64,000 bases of DNA from Opeltia flavorubescens (taxonomy: Eukaryota; Ascomycota; Lecanoromycetes; Teloschistales; Teloschistaceae): assembly GCA_000442125.1 (NCBI GenBank), contig KE546968.1, forward strand, positions 709,932 to 773,931, in the 5' to 3' direction. The translations under genes and the position numbers were made by a program. The first letter of the stretch is position 1; the number at the start of each line of letters is the position of its first letter. A model generated the notes under the pieces. It saw nothing but the letters and a program-made list of their open reading frames with translations, was not told where the DNA came from and made no database searches. Shown piece after piece: positions 55,731-64,000 of the stretch.

Positions 55731-57804
55731 ATGGTTATCATGGCCTCTCCACACTATACATCTCCTCGGTCAATAAATTCAAACCGGCTGCAACCTGTGC
55801 AAAGTAGAAACTCATACTATAGTGCTTCGCCATTAGCAGAGGCTTCAATTGCACGAGATATTGAAGATGACAGCGATAGTGATTCTGGCGAAGTCGATAC
55901 CCTGATGGAAGGATATCACTCGGAGAGCGCGCCGATGCAGGCCCAAGGAGACGGAGTAGCTGGCTCTATGATTGGCTCGTACCGGAGGCCTAGCTTTTCA
56001 ATAGCAGGGTCCAGAGCATGTGTTGCTCCAGGCTTGCAAACTAATCACCGAGATCCAACAATGAGCGAAAGAGAAGAGGCTCGTAGACAGGAGCGAAGTT
56101 TACTGCGAGACAACAACTTTATTCCCCCTAAGCACCCACAGAGTGGACAGCCATCAAAGTCGGTAGTTCGTCGCTTTAGCAGGCAATTCGCAAACTTCGG
56201 CATTCCAGGAGGTGACAAGAAAGTTGTCAAGGAAGACCAGGAGGGGTCAGCAGCCGCCCCCGGTGAACCTGCTAGTTTATCTGAGACCGCGCCTCTGCTG
56301 GGGAATCCAGAATTGCCTTATGGAGGCCAAGATTCACCCGAGATGCTGGATAAGCAATGGAATCAAGCTGTCGCGGCTGGAAAAATCCATACGACGTGGC
56401 AGAGGGAGGCCAAAGTTCTGTCTCGATATTCAGCACCTTTAATTTTGACTTTTCTGCTTCAGTATTCTCTGACTCTCGCAAGTGTCCTCACCGTTGGGCA
56501 TTTGGGCAAGGTTCAGCTTGGAGCAGTCACTCTGGCTAGCATGACCGCCAATATCACTGGTTACGCTGTGTACCAGGGTTTAGCCACGAGCCTTGATACG
56601 CTATGTGCTCAAGCATATGGTTCAGGCAAAAAGAAGCTGGTCGGTCTGCAGACCCAGAGGATGGTGTACGTATTCCTATAGCCTTCAACCTCCTTTTTCC
56701 CCATATTAAGAGTACTGACTGATTTTCCACTCCAGCTATTTCCTTTGGACCATCACCATACCCATCGGCATCATCTGGCTCAGCGCCGAATCGATCCTCA
56801 CTCACATTGTCCCCGAACATGACGTCGCCGTCCTCGCTGGCAGATACCTCAAAGTCATCCTCATCGGTCTCCCTGGGTACGCATGCTTCGAATCTACCAA
56901 ACGCTACCTCCAAGCCCAGGGCCTTTTCTCAGCTTCCCTCTATGTCCTTCTCATCGGCGCCCCTCTGAACGCATTCATGAACTGGTGTTTTGTATGGTAC
57001 TTTGGATGGGGCTTCATTGGCGCCCCCATCGCCGTCGCCATAACGGAGATTTTACTCCCTATCCTCCTTATTCTGTATATCGCCTTCATCTCCGGCAAAG
57101 AATGCTGGCCAGGCTTGTCTAAACGCGCGTGGAAAAACTGGGGTCCAATGGTCAAACTCGCACTTCCAGGGCTTATCATGGTGGAGGCGGAGTGTCTGGC
57201 TTTCGAGATCTTGACGCTCGCTTCGAGTTACTTCGGGACTACGCATCTGGCGGCGCAGAGTGTGCTTGCTACCATCTCTAGCATTACGTTTCAGATCCCG
57301 TTCCCCATTTCTATTGCTGCGAGTACTAGGGTAGCGAACCTCATCGGTGCTGGTTTGGCAGATGCGGCGAAGAAAAGTTCACGGGTGGCTTTTATTGCGA
57401 GTGCTGGGGTGGGAGTGTTGAATGTTGTCCTTCTGTCGTCGCTGAGAGGCTATATCCCCCGCCTGTTTACGAGCGATGCGGAAGTCATTGAGCTCGTCGC
57501 CAAGGTGTTGCCGCTGTGTGCTGCATTTCAGCTCTTTGACGCGTTGGCCTGTTGCTGCAATGGTATTTTAAGGGGGTTGGGCAGACAGGAGGTCGGAGGG
57601 TGGGTGCAGCTGTTTTGCTACTATGCGGTCGCGATGCCGGTGAGCATGGGATTGGCATTCGGAGCGGGTTGGGAGCTTTATGGGCTTTGGACGGGAGTTG
57701 CGGTGGCGTTAGGATTGGTAGCGGGGATTGAAGGGGTGTTTCTATGGAGGTCGAGGTGGGAGAGGAGTGTGGAGGATGCGGAGAGGAGGAATAACATGGC
57801 GTGA
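55731..57804 (+). CDS. MATE-family efflux transporter
   Basis: Two exons, 55731-56665 and 56736-57804, give 667 residues. The join (GTACGT donor, 70-nt intron) gives LQTQRMVYFLWTITIPIG. A disordered cytosolic N-terminus of about 215 residues contains EDDSDSDSGEVDTLMEG and ends at SETAPLLG, a likely dileucine sorting motif for the vacuole. Twelve membrane segments follow, with family marks VGHLGKVQLGAVTLASM, LDTLCAQAYGSG, GLPGYACFESTKRYLQAQG, NWGPMVKLALPGLIMVEAE and ILRGLGRQEVG. MATE proteins export drugs or metabolites against H+ or Na+ gradients; the substrate is unknown. ATG 55740 (MASPHYTSP) is an equally plausible start three codons in. Confidence 0.9.
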
Positions 57805-57967
57805 TGGGATTACGGGGACGGATAGAATGGGTTGGCGTATATATGGGCGTTCAGGAGGGTGGCATCTATGATCTGCATTGGGGAGGAGTCAATGGCTGTA
57901 CATCTCAGGCAAAAGATCATTGAGAAACTGTCATGTCCATCAGATCATTACTATGAGGATTAAGTCT

Positions 57968-58934
57968 CTAGAATTCCAGCATTGCCCAAGTGTGGTCATC
58001 GACCGTCGTGAATATCATCGACTGCTCCAGCAGCTCATCGCCCGCCTTGATGACCTCGCTCACCGGCAGCCTTATATGCGCAGCAATGTTGTGGACATGC
58101 AAACCCTCGTTACTCTGCGGCAACTCCTTCAAGCACTGGAATACCCTCCTCGCGTTCGCGCTCACATTTCCCATCTGCCGTGAAGCTCCTCCCGCACTAT
58201 CCCCATATTGCCCGTCCATCTGTCCATCTATAGCCCCGGCAGCACCCCCCTTAGACCCTCCCGGCTCCAAAGGTCCTCGTGTGAAGTACAGGTGCACATA
58301 CGTTGCTTCGAGCAAGTGGTACGTAATCTCCATCTTATCCGCCACCGGTCGAATCACATGCGCACCGACATGTCTTCGATTATTGAACGCTTTCAATCGT
58401 CCCCATACCCGCGCCCATTCGCCCTCAACCAGCTGCGTTGAGGGTTTGTTGTCCCCTACGCCGAGGGATGTGGTAGCTTCCGCGTCAACCCACTGCTTGA
58501 CTTCCACGGTTCCTGTGCCGTCATCGAGCTTGTAGGTTATATTTGTTGTTTGGCTGCTGATATTGCGGATCTGCCCCACGAAGGTGAGTTGCTGGACTGT
58601 GGTATCATCGATTATGAAGTCGGCGTCTGGGTGCGGCTGGCTGGCGTCGAGGACTTGCTTGATGGTACAGGGGCGGAGGGTGTCTTTGGTGAGAGAACTC
58701 TATTTTGGGGGAACGTGAGTGAAGTATTCGATATGAATGATGATTGGGAACTTCATGAAGGCTTGTGCTTACTTTACCAGCGTTGGGCTGTGAACCGCCT
58801 TGGGATCCACCTACGAAACCGCCGCCACCCATACCGCCTTGAGCTCCATAGGAAGTGGTGGAATAGCCACTATCGTAGGCTAGGGAATCTTGTGAGCTTC
58901 ATCATTATGTCGGACGTCAACTGTACTCACCCAT
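57968..58934 (-). CDS. rfa2: Replication protein A subunit 2 (RPA32)
   Basis: Four coding exon pieces resolve to three: 58934-58931 (4 nt, ATGG), 58888-58778 and 58683-57968, giving 276 residues. The joins read M-DSLAYDSGYSTTSYGAQGG and QPNA-DTLRPCTIKQVLDASQ. The Gly/Ser/Tyr-rich phosphorylation tail is followed by an OB fold (FIIDDTTVQQLTFVGQIRNI, YKLDDGTGTVEVKQWVD) and a winged helix from about 205 to 276 (GLHVHNIAAHIRLPVSEVIK). RPA binds single-stranded DNA in replication, repair and checkpoint signalling. The first intron is only 42 nt and the second 94. It is divergent from dbp10 with 347 bp between starts. Confidence 0.92.
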
Positions 58935-59281
58935 TATGTTCTTACTCTCTGTGTGATTAGAATGAGTGTCTAGGGGAATGGTATGACCAGATTCTGGTTC
59001 GACTTCAATGAGACGATAGTAGACGATAGAGATCCTGAAGTCAAGTAATCGCTACAGAAGAGTTAGAGTACCCGATCGAGAGTAAATATTTTGTCGCTGA
59101 CGCGTGTTTGCTGGAGGACGTGTAGAGTGGCCGGCGAGATCGGCATCATCTTAGCCGTTATCGGCCCGATATTGTACCGACTACCGACATCCCACTGGTT
59201 TTTCAAGGCTTTAGATTGGAAAAATCGAGAACACTCGTTGTCCGGGCATGAGGCTGGATTGAGGGCGGCTCGAGGTTCAAG
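58935..59281. promoter_or_regulatory. Bidirectional promoter region of rfa2 and dbp10
   Basis: This 347-bp spacer lies between divergent start codons. A CGCG-containing GACGCGTG stretch at 59099-59106 contains ACGCGT, the MluI-type box core used for G1/S genes in yeasts (MBF). That would suit rfa2, but a single site by eye is weak evidence. Confidence 0.4.
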
Positions 59282-62023
59282 ATGCCTCACAGAGCTCCTT
59301 CACCAGCGCTTTCAGAGGCTGGAGTCGATATTTCTGGTGCTCTTTTCAACCGCGATGTCGATTCTAATCCAGAAGATGGGGAAACTCAGCAGCACCCAGA
59401 TCGCAAGCGTGCAATGCTTGCGCTGGCGGATATGCCAAATTTGGGAAATGATAGTAGCTCAGATGATGCAGACTTCATTGCAGATGCTCAGGCAGCATCA
59501 AACCGCAAAGTATCGCATACAAAGGGGAAGAGTGCAAAAAAAGGTGGAGGCTTCCAAGTAATGGGCTTGAATGCGAATCTACTCAAAGCGATCACAAGGA
59601 AGGGCTTCTCGGTACCAACGCCAATCCAGCGGAAGACCATACCTCTGGTTCTTGATGGGCAAGATGTCGTGGGTATGGCTAGGACTGGTTCAGGAAAAAC
59701 TGCCGCATTCGTGGTGCCTATGTTTGAGAAGTTAAAGAGCCATAGCGCTACAGTCGGGGCAAGAGCATTGATCTTATCACCTTCTAGAGAACTAGCCCTT
59801 CAAACCTTGAAAGTAGTCAAGGAATTTGGAAAAGGGACAGACCTGAAGTGCGTCTTGCTCGTTGGGGGAGACTCGCTTGAGGAGCAATTCAGCTTCATGG
59901 CAGGAAACCCTGATATACTGATTGCTACACCTGGACGCTTTCTACATATTCAAGTCGAGATGAGCTTAGATCTATCTTCGATACGTTACGTGGTTTTTGA
60001 CGAGGCGGATCGCTTGTTCGAGATGGGATTCGCAGCACAACTGACAGAGATTTTACATTCGCTCCCTCAGTCAAGGCAAACACTCTTATTTTCTGCTACG
60101 CTACCCAAATCATTAGTGGAGTTTGCCCGAGCTGGACTGCAGGAGCCACATCTTGTACGGTTAGATGCCGATAGCAAAGTGTCTCCAGACCTTCAAAGTG
60201 TCTTCTTTACGATGAAAAGTGCGGAGAAAGAAGGTGCCCTTCTTCACATTCTTCACGATATCATTCATATGCCTACCAGACGTCCCACTAAGAAGATGGA
60301 GCCTGGGCAAACAAGTAAGAAGCGAAAGCGAGATGAGGTGGAGCAAAAAACCCGTAAAGATTCGCCTACAGAACACTCTACGATTATCTTTGCTGCAACT
60401 AAGCATCACGTTGAGTATCTAGCAACGTTACTTCGCCAATTTGGGTTTGCGGTTTCTCACGTGTACGGCGCCCTGGACCAGACAGCTCGCAAAATGCAGG
60501 TAGAAGACTTTAGAACAGGGGTCACGGACATACTTGTCGTCACTGATGTCGCTGCTCGAGGAATTGATATACCAATCCTTGCTCATGTTGTCAACTACGA
60601 TTTTCCTTCTCAACCTAAAATATTTGTTCATCGGGTTGGGCGAACAGCAAGAGCAGGGCAGAAAGGCTGGAGTTACAGTCTGGTTCGAGACTCTGACCTG
60701 CCTTACGTCTTAGATCTGCAGCTGTTCCTTGGTAGGCGCTTGATCATAGGTCAAGACGAGGCTAACATAGCCAACTATGTCGAGGATATCGCAATCGGTG
60801 GCCTCATCAGAGATCAGCTGGAAAGAAATTGCGAATGGGTCAGCAAGCTGCTGGATGAAGATGCAGATTTGCCACAGCTGAGAGATGTGGCAGCGAAGGG
60901 CGAGAAATTATACATGAGAACCCGAAATTCTGCCTCGAGCGAAAGCGTAAGGCGAGCAAAAGAGTTGACGGTTTCTAAAACTTGGATGAGCTTGCATCCT
61001 CTGTTCAATGACGAAACAAGTCTTAGGGAAATGGAGCGGGAGAGGATGATTGCTCGGGTCAGTGGCTTTAGACCGCCTGAAACGGTCTTCGAGATCGGTC
61101 AGCGTGGCGGAGGCAGTGAAGCTGCGGAGGTTATGAAGAAACGTAGGATCGCAATCGACGTTAAGAGGCAGAAAAGGGAAGCCGTTGACAAAGAATCTCT
61201 CGTAGAGGAAGGAATTGCCGACCCTTCTGCAGACGCCCTTTCACCCGAAGAAGCTCCTGCAACATCGCAAAGGGAGCTTGAGATGAGCTCAGCTTCAGAA
61301 TCTGAATTAGAAGTCACCTTTTCCCAGCCTTCTGACGGCAGAAGCAAGACTGACAACATTGACAACTTCCGAGATTCAGAATTTTTCATGTCCTACACAC
61401 CGACAGCGACGAATATGGCAGAAGATCGAGGGTACGGAGTGCACTCCGGATCGTACAACACTGCTTCCCAGAACACGAATTTTCTCGAAGCCGCTCGCGG
61501 CGTAACGATGGACTTAAACAACGACGAAGGGGCAAAGGCCTTCGCGGAGCCCAGTCGTCCGACAGGTATGAGGTGGGATAAGAAGAGTAAGAAGTACGTG
61601 GCTCGGGCCAACGATGAAGACGGGAGTAAAGGGAAAGCTATGATAAGAGGGGAGAGCGGGCAGAAAATAGCGGCTAGCTTCCGCAGCGGAAGGTTTGATG
61701 CCTGGAAGAAAGCGAATAGGATCAACAAACTTCCCAGGACTGGTGAAGTCGAAAAGCAAACAGGTCCCAGCCAGTTCAACAGTGGAAAAAGGTTCAAGCA
61801 TAAGATGGAGCGAGCGCCCAAGGAGGCGGATAAGTTCAGAGATGACTACCACAAGCGGAAAAAGAAGGTAGAGGCAGCAAGGGAGAAGAAGGTTGGCCGG
61901 TTCAGGGAAGGGGAAGGGAAGAGTGAAATTAAAGGGGTGGATGATGTGAGGAAGCAAAGAGGCGTCAAGCAAAAGAGAAGGGAGAAGAACGCAAGGCCTG
62001 CGAGGAATAAGAAAGGCAGATGA
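59282..62023 (+). CDS. dbp10: DEAD-box ATP-dependent RNA helicase Dbp10
   Basis: This single-exon protein has 913 residues. An acidic N-terminus precedes the Q motif ([14 protein letters not shown]), followed in order by motif [37 protein letters not shown], a helicase C domain with [10 protein letters not shown] and [10 protein letters not shown], then the DBP10CT tail with [15 protein letters not shown] and a lysine/arginine-rich end ([18 protein letters not shown]) fitting nucleolar targeting. Dbp10 acts in assembly of the 60S ribosomal subunit. A Lys/Arg-rich insert ([20 protein letters not shown]) lies between the two helicase lobes, as in other fungal Dbp10 proteins. The start is the first ATG of the frame, next to the rfa2/dbp10 shared promoter. 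Confidence 0.95.
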   Translation: MPHRAPSPALSEAGVDISGALFNRDVDSNPEDGETQQHPDRKRAMLALADMPNLGNDSSSDDADFIADAQAASNRKVSHTKGKSAKKGGGFQVMGLNANLLKAITRKGFSVPTPIQRKTIPLVLDGQDVVGMARTGSGKTAAFVVPMFEKLKSHSATVGARALILSPSRELALQTLKVVKEFGKGTDLKCVLLVGGDSLEEQFSFMAGNPDILIATPGRFLHIQVEMSLDLSSIRYVVFDEADRLFEMGFAAQLTEILHSLPQSRQTLLFSATLPKSLVEFARAGLQEPHLVRLDADSKVSPDLQSVFFTMKSAEKEGALLHILHDIIHMPTRRPTKKMEPGQTSKKRKRDEVEQKTRKDSPTEHSTIIFAATKHHVEYLATLLRQFGFAVSHVYGALDQTARKMQVEDFRTGVTDILVVTDVAARGIDIPILAHVVNYDFPSQPKIFVHRVGRTARAGQKGWSYSLVRDSDLPYVLDLQLFLGRRLIIGQDEANIANYVEDIAIGGLIRDQLERNCEWVSKLLDEDADLPQLRDVAAKGEKLYMRTRNSASSESVRRAKELTVSKTWMSLHPLFNDETSLREMERERMIARVSGFRPPETVFEIGQRGGGSEAAEVMKKRRIAIDVKRQKREAVDKESLVEEGIADPSADALSPEEAPATSQRELEMSSASESELEVTFSQPSDGRSKTDNIDNFRDSEFFMSYTPTATNMAEDRGYGVHSGSYNTASQNTNFLEAARGVTMDLNNDEGAKAFAEPSRPTGMRWDKKSKKYVARANDEDGSKGKAMIRGESGQKIAASFRSGRFDAWKKANRINKLPRTGEVEKQTGPSQFNSGKRFKHKMERAPKEADKFRDDYHKRKKKVEAAREKKVGRFREGEGKSEIKGVDDVRKQRGVKQKRREKNARPARNKKGR

Positions 62024-62217
62024 CTTCAAAGATCGCCATCCACGAATTAATACGCAGCAACGACGATGAGTGACACATTATGTTGAGACCACGATTTGCC
62101 TTGGCTCCGCTGTGACTCCTTCGATATTCGGCTGCTGACTCCTGCTATCGAGCCTTCACAACGATGATGTGAGACTCGAATGGTATGTAATGACTCGACC
62201 GGAGTGTTCCTTGTCAC

Positions 62218-62225
62218 TATAAATA
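62218..62225 (+). promoter_or_regulatory. TATA box (TATAAATA)
   Basis: A consensus TATAAATA lies 67 bp before the ATG of the small Cys-rich frame at 62292, with pyrimidine-rich sequence between. Well-placed TATA boxes are uncommon in this window. Confidence 0.55.
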
Positions 62226-62291
62226 CTCTTCTCAAACCTTTAGGCTCTCTTCAAGTCCCCCCGCTAGCATACCTCCACCAGAGAAATCAAT

Positions 62292-62459
62292 ATGGACAGG
62301 CCAGAAGAAGATCACAATCCTTGGACAACTTTTGATGTTGCAGCGCCCCTGCCCTTTCGTTGCTGCCAATGTGGATTCTTCGAGAAGGTATCTTTTACCT
62401 GCCGTGTCTGCAGCCATGATCCCAGCATGGGTGGTGGATGTAGTGAATGCGAGTTGTAA
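62292..62459 (+). CDS. Small protein with three CxxC knuckles, function unknown
   Basis: This 55-residue open frame has an acidic N-terminus (MDRPEEDHNPWTTFDV) followed by a compact Cys-rich part: Cys24-CQ-Cys27, Cys37-RV-Cys40, His42, Cys50-SE-Cys53. The first two pairs are spaced like a RanBP2-type or ribbon zinc knuckle. No signal peptide is present. The family is not recognised; small intracellular Cys-pair proteins of this look are common and usually unannotated in filamentous ascomycetes. A TATA box stands 67 bp upstream, and the frame lies between dbp10 and the Lon gene. It may be missed by gene finders because of its length. It could also be one exon of a longer gene, although it ends in a normal stop. 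Confidence 0.5.
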   Translation: MDRPEEDHNPWTTFDVAAPLPFRCCQCGFFEKVSFTCRVCSHDPSMGGGCSECEL

Positions 62460-63643
62460 GTCTATTGGAAAAAACATTCCCGAAAGTTTTGAGGAAATAC
62501 TGATAGCTCTATCTGCAGCTTTTTCAAGCCCAACCACCTGACTTGGAGTGAACGAAGTCTTACTCTTTACCCTACGGAATTTCAGCCGGAAGCCCAGCCT
62601 TGCGAAGGGGTATGGGGCTCTGCTCTTCCACCTTCTCCATACTAGGCTTTGTAGAATTTGTTTCCTGATGTTCCTCCCTCTGCCTGCATGCAATACGCTG
62701 TCCGCTCCTTGATTCACAAACATCAAATTTCAAATATCTCAGCTTGCACCCCCAATTTTAACCATGTGGAATATATTGAAGATCTAAATTCGTCAAGCTT
62801 CTAAGATGACGACAGGTCAACTAATATACATCCCACGGATGATCCAAATGATCCTTTCAATTGATCCTGGCTACCGAGGGGCATCCCCCTTTTCATCACC
62901 TCGCCAAATATGGCAGCTCTGAGATTGCTGACAGTCGCAGGCAATGGAAAATGCAGCCGGATGATATTCTCCGCGCCCAAACCGGCAGTGTAACCAGTAT
63001 TGGTGGGTCTCTGGGTTGTAGTGTGGGCCAGCTCTTTCATCCAGTGTTCAGGGTGGTTCGTGCGCTGGCGCCTTCGTAATCATTCTTTGCTTGCAGACAT
63101 ATGGGAAGTGACTATGACATTGGCAGGGGCCGCTGCCTTTTCAAGAAAAGCAAAGAGACAAGAGTGTGCTGCGGAGCGGAATAGTAACAGCACATGTCAA
63201 AGCAGTAAGTCGGCCCGGGCATATGGAGCTGTAAAATTTGCCAGAGATCAAAACAATGTGAATACTGTTGCTCCCTGATCTTGAACACCAGTCCAAATCA
63301 CTGCAAGCCAGGTTTCAGCAGCAGTAATCAAAAATCAGTGATAATATTCTAGCTGTGACCAAGACTAAATGAGTAACAACACGAGTTGCATTTTGGTTAA
63401 CAGTCTTCCCCTCCGCCGCACGGCTTTCCTAACTAGAATACATAATTAACCACTTCACAAGATAAAAGGTTGCTTCTCAATAGACTATGGCTTTGCCAAG
63501 GGTTCATACTGCGCTGGGTTACCAGTAGAAATACCTCGGCTGATATTGATCGACGTCATGGGTCTCGAATTACCTTCACATGATAACTCCATGTCCGTGT
63601 CTTTCTGAATCCCATCGTTATTGTAATTTTCCGCCTATAGACC
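62460..63643. other. 1.2-kb intergenic region, nothing recognised
   Basis: Open frames at 62801-63079 and 63000-63278 lack family features. The right end should contain the promoter of the Lon gene. Confidence 0.4.
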
Positions 63644-64000
63644 ATGATGGGCCAATCCAGATCTCAGACCATACCTATATTACCACTACCTAAGGGATAC
63701 GTCTTACTTCCTGGCGTCACAATACGCATACCAGTTGCCGGTCGATCGGACGTGCTTTCACTGCTCACTTCCATCTACACACGTTCGAAAACGCCAAAGC
63801 CCGATGCAGCCTCAGTTCCTATTGGATGTGTTCCACTCAAGTCGTCACTGCTAGGTTCCGAGGGTCAGCAGCTCATCGAAAGCGGCAACCGAAGTACGCC
63901 GGAGCAAGAAGACGATGGCGACGATAAATCTGAGGAAGCACGAAAAAGCGATCTATTTGCTTATGGAACACTTGCGAGGATAGCAGGCGTACACGGACGC
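63644..64000 (+). CDS. Peroxisomal Lon protease, N-terminal part (runs off the window)
   Basis: Only the first 119 codons are present, with no stop. The sequence MMGQSRSQTIPILPLPKGYV, then LLPGVTIRIPVAGRSDV, IGCVPLKSSLL, LFAYGTLARIAGVHGR is the substrate-binding LON domain start of the peroxisomal Lon homologue. An acidic insert (EQEDDGDDKSEEARK) lies within it, and no mitochondrial targeting sequence is seen. The full enzyme (AAA+ ATPase plus Ser-Lys protease) degrades damaged matrix proteins in peroxisomes and normally ends in a PTS1 signal outside the window. Two ATGs in tandem (63644 and 63647) could serve as start. Confidence 0.85.
   Translation, partial: MMGQSRSQTIPILPLPKGYVLLPGVTIRIPVAGRSDVLSLLTSIYTRSKTPKPDAASVPIGCVPLKSSLLGSEGQQLIESGNRSTPEQEDDGDDKSEEARKSDLFAYGTLARIAGVHGR

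Noticed and set aside
1-64000. CRISPR arrays, rRNA genes, bacterial operons or integrated virus-like elements
   Set aside because: No repeat-spacer pattern, rRNA sequence, ribosome-binding-site-led operon, reverse transcriptase, integrase or capsid-like frame was seen.

Overview
The window looks like nuclear DNA of a filamentous ascomycete (Pezizomycotina). Introns are short (42-105 nt) with GT..AG ends and CTNAC/CTNAT-like branch sites. Genes are compact, and the families (AA9 LPMO with CBM18, Mch1-type transporter, Nud1/Cdc11 scaffold, DASH subunit Dad1, Rho4, Yvc1, Dbp10, peroxisomal Lon) are fungal or have typical fungal forms. A leotiomycete-like plant-associated or saprotrophic fungus is a guess from gene content; nothing here fixes the genus. 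Gene models were built by hand: a join was accepted only where both splice sites were canonical, the frame closed and the joined peptide matched the family.

Layout. 1-11 kb is accessory: a secreted AA9-CBM18 oxidase, a WRAP53/Swt21-type WD40 protein, a 2.6 kb AT-rich gene-poor stretch holding a long-TIR foldback/MITE element, a secreted protein of unknown function and a membrane-anchored fucose-lectin-like protein. 11-27.4 kb is a block of six genes all on the minus strand: longin R-SNARE (VAMP7/Nyv1 type), Hsp10, the SIN scaffold Nud1/Cdc11, an unrecognised basic nuclear-type protein, an Mch1-type MFS transporter and Vps11. 27.4-30.9 kb is gene-poor with weak candidates only.

30.9-42.4 kb alternates strands: queuosine salvage hydrolase Qng1 convergent with lariat debranching enzyme Dbr1, a beta/gamma-crystallin plus aerolysin-like protein, Orc6, an Snm1/Rpr2-type RNase MRP/P subunit divergent from Dad1, and Rho4. 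42.4-48 kb holds an MDR oxidoreductase and a secreted unknown. 48-64 kb is dense core biology: vacuolar channel Yvc1, proteasome subunit Rpn1, a MATE transporter, RPA2 divergent from helicase Dbp10, a tiny three-knuckle Cys protein behind a TATA box, and the first 119 codons of a peroxisomal Lon protease that runs off the end.

Themes: several neighbours serve chromosome duplication and division (Orc6, Dad1, Rpa2, Nud1), RNA handling (Dbr1, Snm1, Qng1, Dbp10, the Swt21-like protein) and vacuole/endosome traffic (R-SNARE, Vps11, Yvc1, Mch1). This is neighbourhood, not evidence of a cluster. The most unusual points are an inferred 4-nt microexon in yvc1, coding first exons of 3 nt (hsp10) and 4 nt (rfa2), and the crystallin-aerolysin fusion. 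Three ambiguous bases (N) lie at 14704, 17698 and 28224.
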